Assembly: GCA_019416425.1 (NCBI GenBank)
Contig: DXXK01000039.1
Coordinates: forward strand, 1-64,000
Direction: 5' to 3'
Length of the DNA stretch: 64,000 nucleotides
DNA from: Bacteroidales bacterium
GTDB lineage: Bacteria; Bacteroidota; Bacteroidia; Bacteroidales; Muribaculaceae
Under the pieces are notes generated by a model, which had not been told where the DNA came from, searched no databases, and saw only the letters and a list, made by a program, of their open reading frames with translations. The position numbers and the translations under genes are program-made. Shown here piece after piece: positions 7,649 to 17,020 of this stretch (its first letter is position 1; each line of letters starts with the position of its first letter).

Positions 7649-9973
7649 ATGGACATAATCCTGATGTGCGTCGTCATCTTCCTGTTTATGCTGGCCATCT
7701 TCGACCTTCATGTCGGAGTCAGCAACGACGCCGTGAACTTTCTGAATTCCTCGTTGGGCACCAAGGCCGCGTCGTTCCGGACCGTCCTGATAGTAGCCTC
7801 CATCGGCGTGTTCCTGGGCGCCGCCATGAGCAACGGCATGATGGACATAGCCCGCCACGGAGTGTTCCACCCGGAAAACTTCTCGTTCTACGACCTGATA
7901 TGCATCTTCATGGCCGTGATGGTCACCGACATCATCCTGCTGGACCTGTTCAACTCGCTGGGCATGCCCACCTCAACCACCGTCTCGATGGTCTTCGAGC
8001 TGCTTGGAGCCACCTTCGTTGTGTCGCTGATCAAGATGGCCGGCGACAGCACCGGCTTGGGATTCGGCGACCTCATCAACACCGACAAGGCCCTGCAGGT
8101 GATTTTAGGTATCTTCCTGTCCGTGGCAATAGCATTCGTGTTCGGTACGGTGGTGCAGTTCCTGGCGCGTATGCTGTTTACGTTCAACTACAAGACGCGG
8201 CTCAAGTGGAACATCGGCATCTTCGGCGGACTCTGCGCCACGGCCATCATATATTTCCTGCTGATCAAGGGAGCCAAGGACCTGGTGTTCATGACACCGG
8301 AGGTGAAGCAATGGATAGCGGCCAATACCTGGGCCATAATCGGTGTCTGCTTCGCCGTCTGCACCGTGCTGATGCAGCTGCTGCACATCCTTGGTGTCAA
8401 TGTGTTGAAGGTGATTGTGATGATGGGGACGTTCGCCCTGGCCATGGCCTTCTCTGGCAACGACCTGGTGAACTTCATAGGCGTACCGCTGACCGGCCTT
8501 GAATCATACCGTGACTATGCGGCCAACGGCAATGGAGATTCCACCGGCTTCATGATGGGGTCGCTGAACGGAGCCTCCAATACACCGTTTTACTTCCTGA
8601 TCGGGGCAGGGGCCATCATGGTGGTGTCGTTGGCCACGTCCAAGAAAGCACGCAAGGTGTCGCAGACCGAGATCGGCCTGGGCAGCCAGAGCGGCGGTGA
8701 CGAGATGTTCGGATCGTCGCGCATCAGCCGTCGGCTGGTACGCTGGACGCTTTCGGTGCTGGCATGGGTGCGCCGCGTCACTCCGCCGAAGGTCCGCGAC
8801 TGGCTGAACCGACGGTTCAACACCGACGAGACAATCATGGAGCAGGGCGCCGCGTTCGACCTGATCCGCGGCTCGGTCAACCTGGTGTTGGCAGGCGCGC
8901 TGATTGCCTTGGGCACCTCCATGAAGCTGCCGCTGTCCACCACCTTCGTGACCTTCATGGTGGCGATGGGTACATCGCTGGCCGACCGCGCCTGGGGACG
9001 CGAGAGCGCCGTGTTTCGTATCACCGGAGTGTTCTCCGTGATCGGCGGATGGTTCCTGACTGCCGGTGTGGCGTTCATCGGAGCCGCAGTCATCGTCCTG
9101 GTGATGCATTACGGCGGTCCATGGGCCATGTTCGCCCTGGCTGTGGTGACGGTGATTCTGCTGGTACGCAGCAACCGCCGGTTCAAGAAGAAGAACGCCG
9201 AGGAGACCGACACATCGCTATTCAACACCATCCTGGCCACCGATGACCGCGACGAGGCATGGCGACTGCTGCAGGACTACATCACCGAGCGGCAGATGAC
9301 TTTCATTACCGTGGCGCGCGACAGCTACACAGGCATAACCGATGCCTTCATCCACGACAATCTGCGGCCCATGCAGAAGATAGACAGCCTGCTGTTCCGC
9401 CAGAAGGATGTCCTGAAGGGTGACCGCCGCAAGGAGACGCTGTGCCTGCGTCAGGTGTCGAGGGAAGTGGCTCTGGAGAAGAGCGCATGGTTCCACCTGG
9501 CCAACAACTGCTGCATGTCCGTGCTCTACAACATGCGGCGTATTTCGGAGATCTGCAAGGAGCACATCGAGAACAATTTCCGGCCGCTGCCTGAGAAGCA
9601 GGCCGAGGAGTTCGCCCTGATCAGCACCGAGGTTGAGATACTGTTCAACGACATATTGGACATGATGCGGACCGGGGCATTCGACACCGTTCCGATGCTG
9701 CGCCAGAAGTGCGAGATGATCAAGGATGACGTCTCGGACCGTTATCACCGCCTGTACGAGGAGCTGCGCTCCGGCAACCGTTCGGACCTGACGGTGATGT
9801 ATGTTTACTTCAACACATTGCAGGAGACGCGCGAGATGCTGTCGACGCTGCGCAAGTTCCTGCGCGCATACGCCAAGCTGCGTGACACGGAATTTTCCGG
9901 GCGGATGGTCGCGCTTACCGATCATATTGCCGACACCCCGACGATGGAGCTTGCAAATACCCCGGATTTGTAG
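7649..9973 (+). CDS. Inorganic phosphate transporter (PiT family) with PhoU-like C-terminal domain
   Basis: A 774-residue inner-membrane permease of the PiT family, which imports phosphate using an ion gradient. The first PiT signature is GVSNDAVNFLNSSLG near residue 25, with GMPTSTTVSMVFELLGA around 110. The second repeat carries LPLSTTFVTFMVAMGTSLADRAWG around 430. After the last membrane segment (about 510), residues 530-760 are soluble and helical (DRDEAWRLLQDYI, NNFRPLPEKQAEEFA), like PhoU/DUF47 proteins that regulate phosphate uptake. It starts 128 bases after the histidine kinase gene. The stop at 9973 abuts the -7 box of the next gene. Confidence 0.9.
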   Translation: MDIILMCVVIFLFMLAIFDLHVGVSNDAVNFLNSSLGTKAASFRTVLIVASIGVFLGAAMSNGMMDIARHGVFHPENFSFYDLICIFMAVMVTDIILLDLFNSLGMPTSTTVSMVFELLGATFVVSLIKMAGDSTGLGFGDLINTDKALQVILGIFLSVAIAFVFGTVVQFLARMLFTFNYKTRLKWNIGIFGGLCATAIIYFLLIKGAKDLVFMTPEVKQWIAANTWAIIGVCFAVCTVLMQLLHILGVNVLKVIVMMGTFALAMAFSGNDLVNFIGVPLTGLESYRDYAANGNGDSTGFMMGSLNGASNTPFYFLIGAGAIMVVSLATSKKARKVSQTEIGLGSQSGGDEMFGSSRISRRLVRWTLSVLAWVRRVTPPKVRDWLNRRFNTDETIMEQGAAFDLIRGSVNLVLAGALIALGTSMKLPLSTTFVTFMVAMGTSLADRAWGRESAVFRITGVFSVIGGWFLTAGVAFIGAAVIVLVMHYGGPWAMFALAVVTVILLVRSNRRFKKKNAEETDTSLFNTILATDDRDEAWRLLQDYITERQMTFITVARDSYTGITDAFIHDNLRPMQKIDSLLFRQKDVLKGDRRKETLCLRQVSREVALEKSAWFHLANNCCMSVLYNMRRISEICKEHIENNFRPLPEKQAEEFALISTEVEILFNDILDMMRTGAFDTVPMLRQKCEMIKDDVSDRYHRLYEELRSGNRSDLTVMYVYFNTLQETREMLSTLRKFLRAYAKLRDTEFSGRMVALTDHIADTPTMELANTPDL

Positions 9974-9981
9974 TAACTTTG
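9951..9981 (+). promoter_or_regulatory. Promoter of the DAHP synthase gene, inside the permease 3' end
   Basis: TTG at 9951-9953 and TAACTTTG at 9974-9981, 20 bases apart. The -33 half lies in the last codons of the phosphate permease gene and the -7 box starts right after its stop. The ATG of the next gene is at 10007. Confidence 0.6.
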
Positions 9982-10006
9982 GGGTTGAAAAGCAAGTGCA
10001 ACCCAC

Positions 10007-11104
10007 ATGGCAGATATTGAGATGAACGACCTGCAGCCGTTGACCGCAGGCATGGATATGACGCGGTGCCGTCCGCTGGTGATAGCGGGGCCGTGCAGCG
10101 CGGAGAGCGAGACACAGATGCTGAGCACGGCCCGTGAATTGGCCGCGCTCGGCATCGGCATTTTCCGCGCGGGGCTTTGGAAGCCGCGTACCCTGCCGGG
10201 TGGCTTCGAGGGTGTCGGCTCGGTGGGCATTCCGTGGCTGCGGGATGTCAGGCGGGATACGGGAATGTTGACGGCCACGGAGATAGCCAACCGGCATCAT
10301 GCCGAATGCGCCGTGGACGGCGGTGTCGACATCCTGTGGATCGGTGCCCGCACATCAGCCAATCCCTTCGCCATGCAGGAGATTGCCGATGTTCTGGCCG
10401 AAAGGAATTTTCAGGGACCTGTGCTGGTCAAGAACCCGGTGAACCCGGACCTGGAACTGTGGATAGGTGCCCTGCAGCGTCTGTACAATGCCGGTATCCG
10501 TCGGCTGGGAGCCATCCATCGGGGCTTCACCACTTACGGCACGCATCTGTACCGTAACCCGCCGCACTGGCATATAGCGTTGGAATTGCAGCGCCGCTAT
10601 CCGCAACTGCCTATGATCTGCGACCCCAGCCATATCGGCGGCAGGCGCGATCTGATCGCTCCGTTGTCGCAGCAGGCGTTGGACATGGGGTTCGACGGTC
10701 TGATCATCGAGAGCCATTGCAATCCCGACGCTGCGTGGAGCGACGCCATGCAGCAGGTCACTCCGGCGGAACTGGGCAATATACTGGACCGGCTGGCGGT
10801 ACGCCAGCAATGCGGCACGACCGAGAGCCTGGACATGCTCCGCAGGGAGATAGACCGTATCGACAGCGAGATGCTGGACGTGCTGCGCCGCCGCATGGAG
10901 GTAAGCCGCGAGATTGGACACTACAAGAAGGAGCATTCGATGCCGGCGGTGCAGACCAAACGTTACGGCGACATCATGGCGTCGCGCGTGGAAGCTGCGG
11001 TCAACATGGGCATGAGCGCCGACTTCATGCGCACGGTCCTCACCGCCGTCCATGAGGAATCCGTCCGCCAGCAGCTGGACGTCCTGAATACCCCCCACAC
11101 CTGA
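10007..11104 (+). CDS. Bifunctional DAHP synthase / chorismate mutase
   Basis: A 365-residue fusion of two aromatic-amino-acid steps. Residues 1-265 are a class I-beta 3-deoxy-7-phosphoheptulonate synthase (AGPCSAES, IFRAGLWKPRT, GAIHRGF, CDPSHIGGRR, IESHCNPDAAWSDA), which condenses phosphoenolpyruvate and erythrose-4-phosphate. Residues 275-365 are an AroQ-type chorismate mutase (LRREIDRIDSEMLDVLRRRM, IGHYKKEH). This fusion is common in Bacteroidetes, where the mutase domain can also act as a feedback sensor. The stop codon lies inside a 17-base direct repeat. Confidence 0.92.
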   Translation: MADIEMNDLQPLTAGMDMTRCRPLVIAGPCSAESETQMLSTARELAALGIGIFRAGLWKPRTLPGGFEGVGSVGIPWLRDVRRDTGMLTATEIANRHHAECAVDGGVDILWIGARTSANPFAMQEIADVLAERNFQGPVLVKNPVNPDLELWIGALQRLYNAGIRRLGAIHRGFTTYGTHLYRNPPHWHIALELQRRYPQLPMICDPSHIGGRRDLIAPLSQQALDMGFDGLIIESHCNPDAAWSDAMQQVTPAELGNILDRLAVRQQCGTTESLDMLRREIDRIDSEMLDVLRRRMEVSREIGHYKKEHSMPAVQTKRYGDIMASRVEAAVNMGMSADFMRTVLTAVHEESVRQQLDVLNTPHT

Positions 11105-11138
11105 ACATCTCCCACACCTGAGCGCCTCCCACACCTGA
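11094..11138 (+). repeat. Three 17-base direct repeats across the DAHP synthase stop codon
   Basis: CCCACACCTGA occurs at 11094-11104, 11111-11121 and 11128-11138, an exact 17-base period. The TGA of the first copy is the stop codon. Expansion or loss of units would not change the protein. Slippage is the simplest origin. Confidence 0.75.
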
Positions 11139-11180
11139 GCGCCGCGATTGCAGACCATGACGACCTTATATGTTCCGATA

Positions 11181-11277
11181 GAATCATCTTTACAAAGATG
11201 ATTCAGATAGAATGATTATTATAATAATGATTTTAATCAAATGATTATCGTAATGATTATTGTATTCAAATGATTAT
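11181..11277. repeat. AT-rich palindrome and AATGATTAT repeats before the AAA ATPase
   Basis: A perfect palindrome with 11-base arms (GAATCATCTTT 11181-11191, AAAGATGATTC 11194-11204) is followed by AATGATTAT or close variants at 11211, 11226, 11240, 11252 and 11269. The block is far more AT-rich than the DNA before 11160. It could be an operator region for the ATPase gene or a junction of acquired DNA. Confidence 0.6.
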
Positions 11278-12514
11278 CGGAATAATGAAAAAATTATTAA
11301 CTGAATCATGCAAATGGAGAATTATGTATACATTGAAGCGACAGTATAGGATGCTATTGAAACATGTGTCGGTGAAGCATGTAAGGGATTTCTATTATAC
11401 TATCACGTGGGGAACAAGATTGATTGGAATCAAGGGAGCAAGAGGCGTAGGCAAGACCACACTGATGCTGCAACGAATCAAACTAACCTTCGATAATCCG
11501 GACCAAGCCTTGTATGTGTCGCTCGACGATATATGGTTTGCAAGCCATTCATTGCCTGAATTGGCAGAAAAAGCAGTATCGGAAGGCATAACGCATCTGT
11601 TTATTGATGAGGTTCATCGTCTACGCGGATGGGAGCGACAGATAAAAAACATATATGATTTCTATCCTGGATTGAATGTGGTCTTCACAGTTTCATCCCT
11701 GTTGGAGATCGACCATTCAATCGCGGACTTGTCAAGGCGTTGTCTGATATATTCATTACCGGGACTTTCGTTGCGTGAGTACATGGAATTTCAGGACATA
11801 TCCATGCCCAGACTGTCATTGGATGATGTTCTGTACAATCATCACCGGATTGCCACCGAATTGATAACCGGCATAGACGTGCTGAAATATTTCAGCATGT
11901 ATTTACGACATGGATTCTATCCATTCTGTTTTGGGGACACGGAATCCGATTATCTGACGCGAGTCAATAATATGGTCGCAAGTGTCATAGACTATGACAT
12001 TCCCGCTGTGGAGAATGTGGAATATGCGACATTGGTTAAGACAAAACAGTTGCTGACCGTAATGGCATCACAGACACCTTCGCCAATCAATGCCAAAGCC
12101 ACCTCCGAGATGCTTGGTATAACCTCCAATCAGCTTGTTAAATTACTCTCGTTGCTTCAGCGGTCCGGCATCCTGCGTCTGTTATATTATAAGGCTGAAC
12201 GTAACCCCCGATCCATGTCAAAGCCTCAGAAGGTGCTGTTTGACAATCCATCGATACTTTATGGATTGGGATATGCCGATAAGGGTAAGGTACGAGAATC
12301 ATTTTTCGCTTCAATGATGTCGCAGGGACATGAGATTGCTTATCCGAAAGACGGAGATTTGCTTGTAGACAACCGTTATCTGTTCGAGATCGGAGGAGCC
12401 GGGAAAGGATTCGATCAGATACGTGATATGCCGGATAGTTTTGTGGCGGCAGATGACCTTCCCGTAGGATTCGGAAACAAGATTCCCCTATGGATTTTTG
12501 GCCTCTTGTATTGA
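11270..12514 (+). CDS. AAA_14-type ATPase
   Basis: A 414-residue P-loop ATPase of the kind often annotated AAA_14/DUF4143. Walker A is GARGVGKTT (about 57-65) and Walker B is LFIDEVHR (about 121-128). A sensor-like TVSSLLEID follows, then a winged-helix-like segment (ATSEMLGITSNQLVKLLSL) and a C-terminal nuclease-like fold ending in LFEIGGAGKGFDQI. An alternative start at 11324 (MYTLKRQYR) would remove a leader overlapping the repeats. Base composition is AT-rich compared with flanking genes, which suggests acquisition. The role is unknown; relatives are frequent in mobile and accessory regions. Confidence 0.75.
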   Translation: MIIGIMKKLLTESCKWRIMYTLKRQYRMLLKHVSVKHVRDFYYTITWGTRLIGIKGARGVGKTTLMLQRIKLTFDNPDQALYVSLDDIWFASHSLPELAEKAVSEGITHLFIDEVHRLRGWERQIKNIYDFYPGLNVVFTVSSLLEIDHSIADLSRRCLIYSLPGLSLREYMEFQDISMPRLSLDDVLYNHHRIATELITGIDVLKYFSMYLRHGFYPFCFGDTESDYLTRVNNMVASVIDYDIPAVENVEYATLVKTKQLLTVMASQTPSPINAKATSEMLGITSNQLVKLLSLLQRSGILRLLYYKAERNPRSMSKPQKVLFDNPSILYGLGYADKGKVRESFFASMMSQGHEIAYPKDGDLLVDNRYLFEIGGAGKGFDQIRDMPDSFVAADDLPVGFGNKIPLWIFGLLY

Positions 12515-12622
12515 TCCCGACATTTTAATGCAACATTGAGACAGCCTGTGTGCTGTAAGGGTGCTGCAACGACAATAAGTAAGATTCCCTACAAATAATG
12601 CCAAGAAAGAAATCCCTGCTAC

Positions 12623-12907
12623 CTACCAGTTAATCGTGATTTTATGCCGTTTCAGCATCTTGTTGTCGTAATCTTCCTTGATCTCAATATATAGAGAACC
12701 TTGACCGGGACCATATTGTAGAGTATACTCCTTCCCGTTCTTTATCTTTATTCTGGCTGGCAACTTGTCGAAATAATACATTCCAGGAACATTCTTGTTC
12801 AATCCTTGTTCAATGCCGCATATCCCCTCCGTCATTATCATGATTGAACCGGGCACATGTTTGCGGTTTCCCTCTTGACTCCTGAATCTTCGTGGGGTAG
12901 GACACAT
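12623..12907 (-). CDS. Small hypothetical protein
   Basis: A 94-residue frame with no family recognised. The C-terminal 70 residues look protein-like (KLPARIKIKNGKEYTLQYG), suggesting a short beta-rich domain. The first 20 residues are less convincing, and a start near MIMTEGICG is equally likely. No signal peptide is seen. It may be the remnant 3' end of a longer gene. It lies downstream of a strong terminator and has no obvious promoter. Confidence 0.35.
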   Translation of the reverse strand: MCPTPRRFRSQEGNRKHVPGSIMIMTEGICGIEQGLNKNVPGMYYFDKLPARIKIKNGKEYTLQYGPGQGSLYIEIKEDYDNKMLKRHKITINW

Positions 12908-12918
12908 AAAATAAAGCC

Positions 12919-12960
12919 ATAGACCGTGACAGGGATGGATAACTCCCTGTCACGGTCTAT
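12919..12960 (-). terminator. Strong intrinsic terminator
   Basis: A perfect 17-base stem (12919-12935 with 12944-12960) has an 8-base loop. On the minus strand it is followed by a T-rich stretch. It lies just after the stop of the secreted protein gene ending at 12985. Confidence 0.8.
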
Positions 12961-12984
12961 TTTAAAGCATCTGCGGGTTAAGTG

Positions 12985-13764
12985 TCAGCGGATCAGAATC
13001 TTCTTTCCGTTCTGGATATAGATGCCCGGACGTGCTGTCTCCGGATTGACCATGCGTCCCTGCAGGTCGTACATCGGGGCCACCGTGTCGTCCACCTGCT
13101 CCGAGCCGATGCCATAGATGCCGCTCTCACCCTTCCTGTGAAGCTTCATGTATATCATATAATCCACATCCGGGAAGCCTGTGCCTGAAACCGTGGGATC
13201 GCCTATTCCTACCTCTATCAGCCATTTTTTTCTTAACCAGAAATTCAAGCATCCATCGGTTTTGTCAGAATACCAGAACGAGCATTTGTCATATGCAGAA
13301 GCGATTCCGACAGTAAATTCATTTCTATCCTGCGACTTGTTGAACAACTGCCATGAAGGGTAAAAATCGATGGCCTCAATCATAGTAGTGTTGCCATCTA
13401 TCGCAGAATGATCCAACTCTCCACAATGGAAATACACATATTCCTCTCCCTTGACAGCAAGAATCTGGCCGGTCTCAAACATCAGCTGTTTATCGTGTAC
13501 CGTGCCCTTAATCCAAGCATCGGGATATTCCTGGAATATTCCCTTGATATACAGGTTGTCATTGTCGCGCACGATGGCGACATCCCTTGACATTCCTTTC
13601 GGTCCGGCATCTCGCCATAGAACAGACGAGTAGTTATCGTAAGTCAGCACCCATTCCTCCTGCGGGTCCTGAAAGGGAGGTGTGACGGGTTCCGCGGCGA
13701 AAACCTGTATAACGAATGCCGCCGTCACAGCCGCCAGACAAATCTGTTGTGTAAATTTTCCCAT
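12985..13764 (-). CDS. Secreted beta-rich protein with C-terminal sorting-like tail
   Basis: A 259-residue protein with a signal peptide (KFTQQICLAAVTAAFVIQVFA, cut near 24). The body contains a motif I associate with large secreted proteins of Prevotella/Muribaculaceae (NLYIKGIFQEYPDAWIKGT); no enzyme family is recognised. The last 30 residues (YDLQGRMV, then GIYIQNGKKILIR) match the short C-terminal tail seen in two other secreted proteins here (genes at 14053-15246 and 26454-28001). It is likely exported to the envelope or beyond. A CAAATATA box (reverse TATATTTG) at 13922-13929 is a possible promoter. Confidence 0.6.
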   Translation of the reverse strand: MGKFTQQICLAAVTAAFVIQVFAAEPVTPPFQDPQEEWVLTYDNYSSVLWRDAGPKGMSRDVAIVRDNDNLYIKGIFQEYPDAWIKGTVHDKQLMFETGQILAVKGEEYVYFHCGELDHSAIDGNTTMIEAIDFYPSWQLFNKSQDRNEFTVGIASAYDKCSFWYSDKTDGCLNFWLRKKWLIEVGIGDPTVSGTGFPDVDYMIYMKLHRKGESGIYGIGSEQVDDTVAPMYDLQGRMVNPETARPGIYIQNGKKILIR

Positions 13765-14008
13765 AACTTCTTGTTTTTAGTGTTTTCAATTCCCCCGGCG
13801 AAGCGTCTTCTACAGTCACCGGGCATCATAATCTGTCACATCTCTACATGCCTATCTTGCAATTTTACTCGAATATCTTAATCCTGCAAGCAATACGTCA
13901 TGAATATACCTATATCAATTGCAAATATATCTACATTTCCTGGCATACGCAAGCTATTTGCAAGACACATGTTCGATTCCATGCAGATATGCTTGATATT
14001 GTTGCCAA

Positions 14009-14037
14009 GACCTGCTGGTTCAATGAATCAGCAGGTC
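14009..14037 (-). terminator. Terminator of the leucine-rich-repeat gene
   Basis: GACCTGCTG (14009-14017) pairs with CAGCAGGTC (14029-14037). Three more pairs, one a wobble, extend the stem towards a 5-base loop. It sits 16 bases past the stop at 14053 on the minus strand. The T run after it is weak. Confidence 0.55.
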
Positions 14038-14052
14038 CGGACAGCTGCAAAA

Positions 14053-15246
14053 TCATTGCACTGTTATCTTCCTGCTCTCGCCGTTTTTTCTCTCGACGTA
14101 GATGCCGGGAGCTAATTCCCTGGCATCCGAGCCGAGATAGATGCCGTCAAGGCTGTAGATCTCGGTCAGGCCTTCCCCCTCACGGATCAACGGCATGTCA
14201 GAATGTCCTCCCGCTGTCGGAGACTTGCGGGGCGTGTCATTGAGGTCGGTGCCAATGACTGTAATAGTGAGATCCTTGGAGATGAATTCACCCTGGTTCG
14301 TCTTGACTTTCAGGCGACCCTTGGTTGTCCCGGCCTTCACGCCGCTGACATAGCCGTCGAATACCGTGGCGACACCTTCGTCATCACAGATCCATTCCGT
14401 TCCATATACCGTCACGCCCTTATAGTTAATGGTTTCATAAAGGATAGGGAGCGACTCTCCGCATTCAACGGTGTAGGCATCCTTGTACAGCACGGTGAAC
14501 AGGTCGGGGACAGGACGGTAATCGTGGAAATACGCCCAGCCGTTTTCGAAGTCTTCGTTCATTTGACATACGGAAAATCTTTGATCATCCGGACGCTTTG
14601 GGTACATAGCCAGAAGTTCGGCGGGAACATATACTGTGGCATCAGGACAGCAGGCGCCGCAGAAAGGGGTTGTATCCTCATCAATAGCTGGAATTTCTGG
14701 AGAGAGCACATACAGTTCCTTAAGACCGGGCAGCTCAGCCAGCGTAACATCTCCAAGAGTCCTTATTCCTTTGCCCAGTACCAGAGTGTTCAATCTGTAG
14801 TCACTCAGAAAATTCGCGAAATTGAGAGTCCTCACACCATCGGGGAGGACTATAACCTCTGTTCCTACTTCGGTAAACGAGAATGGTTCCACTGAGGTCA
14901 GTGATTCCGGCAGAATCAGCGTGCAGAGGTTATGGCATCCCGTGAACGCCATCTCGCCGATATGGCTGACGCCGTCGGGAAGAATCACTTCCGTAATGTT
15001 CCTGTTGTAATAGAACGCCTGACGTCCTATGGAGGTCACCTCATAGGTGGTCCCGTCCCTGCGGAACGTGGCGGGAATCCGCAGCTCCGAGTCTGTGCCA
15101 TTGTATTTCGTAATCTCCACGCTGTTCTCCGAGCCGGGTATGACCCGCAGGGTGTATCCCCCGGACTCCCATGTCTCAATGTCCTGCGCGGACAACGGTA
15201 CGAGGCATGACAGCGCAGCAAGTGTTGTTATGATATGTCTTTTCAT
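14053..15246 (-). CDS. Secreted BspA-like leucine-rich-repeat protein
   Basis: A 397-residue protein from the ATG at 15246, chosen because it gives a clean signal peptide (KRHIITTLAALSCLVPLSAQ). Residues about 40-200 hold LRR_5/BspA-type repeats (VTSIGRQAFYYNRNITEVILP, HIGEMAFTGCHNLCTLILP in part). A bacterial Ig-like stretch follows (VKAGTTKGRLKVKT), then a tail with YSLDGIYLG and APGIYVERKNG. Such proteins are surface adhesins in oral and gut Bacteroidales. The hydrolase gene lies 90 bases upstream on the same strand, so the two may be co-transcribed. Confidence 0.75.
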   Translation of the reverse strand: MKRHIITTLAALSCLVPLSAQDIETWESGGYTLRVIPGSENSVEITKYNGTDSELRIPATFRRDGTTYEVTSIGRQAFYYNRNITEVILPDGVSHIGEMAFTGCHNLCTLILPESLTSVEPFSFTEVGTEVIVLPDGVRTLNFANFLSDYRLNTLVLGKGIRTLGDVTLAELPGLKELYVLSPEIPAIDEDTTPFCGACCPDATVYVPAELLAMYPKRPDDQRFSVCQMNEDFENGWAYFHDYRPVPDLFTVLYKDAYTVECGESLPILYETINYKGVTVYGTEWICDDEGVATVFDGYVSGVKAGTTKGRLKVKTNQGEFISKDLTITVIGTDLNDTPRKSPTAGGHSDMPLIREGEGLTEIYSLDGIYLGSDARELAPGIYVERKNGESRKITVQ

Positions 15247-15336
15247 ATTGTTGTATGTCTCTGTTGGTTTATCTAAAGTCAGTCTCACATTGCCGGCGGA
15301 ATACGACATGAACGATGAGTCACGGTAATGACCGAA

Positions 15337-16839
15337 TCATAGTCTTGACGCGGGCTTAGGCGAATACTGATATATAGCGTATTGCGCCGGCGCCAGGGTG
15401 ATGCGCACGAATCTCCTGACGTCCAGGTCTATCCCGTTCAGGTCGGCTGCGTCGGTGATGTCGGCAGGCTCGGAACCAAGCGTCGCAGGCTCGAGCGACT
15501 GGAGCCGGCTCACCTCATAGTCTCGGTCGTTTATCGCCAGCTCCAGTCTTGCAGGCTCGTACGGACTCTGGTTGACGATGACAACATAACGCCTGCCGTC
15601 GTTGACAAGTGTGGAGACCAGGGCGCCTCGGTTTGACCCGACAGTGTCGCGTTGATTGATGTCCCTTACAGAAATGGCATCCTCGGAAGCTCCTCTTCTA
15701 TAATCGCAGTAGTCCGTGTCCTGGGGGTCTCCGACGAAATAGTAGGACTCAAGTCTCGCCCCGAGGAAGACATGTGTGTGGTCCTTTATCTCCTTGTTGA
15801 CTTTCTTCGCGAAATCCCAAGCCGGGGTCTTTACTCCTTCAGCGGTAACCAAGGCATAATAGTTCGTGTCGTTCGCTTTTCTGGGGTAACTTTCCTTATA
15901 ACGCCAGTATTCAATACCCTGTGCCCCGAATGCAAGAGCGTTGAAGGCTTCAAACCTGAGGAATTCCTCGGTGGGAGCAGGGTGTCCGGATTTTGGCTTA
16001 TAATCAGGCTCATCAGTTATGCATGTCGCCAGGCTCTGGCAGAATGCCCAGAATGGACGGTTCCGTTTCTTTGAAATCTCCGAATATAATTGCAGCGCGG
16101 TATAGAAGTCCTTTAGACGGGTCGTCACTGATGTCGTGTCTCTGCCATCCGGGGTCACCACGAATGGATAATAATCATACGAAAGCACGCCAGGCTTGAA
16201 CTTCTCGCAAAAGGTTTCGATATAATTCCTCAGAGCATCGTTGCTGTTAGGGTCGCCATCAGGACCTAAACTTTTTATATCCCGAGGATCACCAAAGAGG
16301 TTGAGCCAGGTCATTCTTGTCGTGTCGTATTGCGCGATACTGTGGAAATACGGTGCCAGCTTGTCGAATTTATGGTATGCAGGCTCGTCAACCAGAAACC
16401 ATCCTGCCGTCGGTGTACGGTTTTCAGGGCTCCTTCGCTCCTGTAAAAGGTCAAGGAAATGGTCTACAACTTCTGGCATTTGATAGGGTTGCTTACCCAG
16501 GCAAAAATCAAACCTTGGTATTAACGCAAGCTTTATCGTATCCTTTCCTGCCGTAGGGTTCAGCATGGATATCATCTTTTTTGTACGGTTGCCATAATCC
16601 AGCTCCAGTGTAGCGTTGAAGCCGCAGTCCATATAGTCTTCATAGATGGAATACATTGTATCCGAATATACTCCCCAACCAATGATAGGGATTTCTCCGG
16701 GTGTTGGTGAAATATACGGGTACGGCTCCCTATTCGCCCAGGAGTCTTTATCTCCGTAATTGTCGGCGAATGCAGCCGATGCCATGCTCAGCACGGCAAG
16801 CGGTATGGCCAACAGTAACGTTCTTAGGTTGTTTTTCAT
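15337..16839 (-). CDS. Secreted glycoside-hydrolase-like protein (probable TIM barrel)
   Basis: A 500-residue protein from the ATG at 16839, which opens a signal peptide (KNNLRTLLLAIPLAVLSMASA). A longer frame to 16890 exists, but its start lacks signal features. The barrel-like body has GWFLVDEPAYHKF, where the Glu could be a general acid, and FNALAFGAQGIEYWRYKES, typical of clan GH-A-like hydrolases. A beta-sandwich end follows (RYVVIVNQSPYEPARLEL). The substrate family is not recognised. It probably acts in the periplasm or at the surface on a host or diet glycan, ahead of the LRR protein gene. Confidence 0.6.
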   Translation of the reverse strand: MKNNLRTLLLAIPLAVLSMASAAFADNYGDKDSWANREPYPYISPTPGEIPIIGWGVYSDTMYSIYEDYMDCGFNATLELDYGNRTKKMISMLNPTAGKDTIKLALIPRFDFCLGKQPYQMPEVVDHFLDLLQERRSPENRTPTAGWFLVDEPAYHKFDKLAPYFHSIAQYDTTRMTWLNLFGDPRDIKSLGPDGDPNSNDALRNYIETFCEKFKPGVLSYDYYPFVVTPDGRDTTSVTTRLKDFYTALQLYSEISKKRNRPFWAFCQSLATCITDEPDYKPKSGHPAPTEEFLRFEAFNALAFGAQGIEYWRYKESYPRKANDTNYYALVTAEGVKTPAWDFAKKVNKEIKDHTHVFLGARLESYYFVGDPQDTDYCDYRRGASEDAISVRDINQRDTVGSNRGALVSTLVNDGRRYVVIVNQSPYEPARLELAINDRDYEVSRLQSLEPATLGSEPADITDAADLNGIDLDVRRFVRITLAPAQYAIYQYSPKPASRL

Positions 16840-17020
16840 ATCAAGCTGTTCTTGATTAAGGTTTATTTTATTAAGTTGAAACTTAGTCACATATTTTGCA
16901 GTCTGCCATTCTTATGACTGACCAAAACAGTATCATGGTGGATGCGTGTCTTTTTGGATTGGGTAAGTTAATGTTTTCGTGGAAATTGACTTGTGTGATT
17001 ACGATGTATAATGGTATATT

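Noticed and set aside
13971..13980. GTTCGATTCC resembling a tRNA T-loop
   Set aside because: The flanking bases do not form a T stem, and no acceptor or anticodon arm is present.
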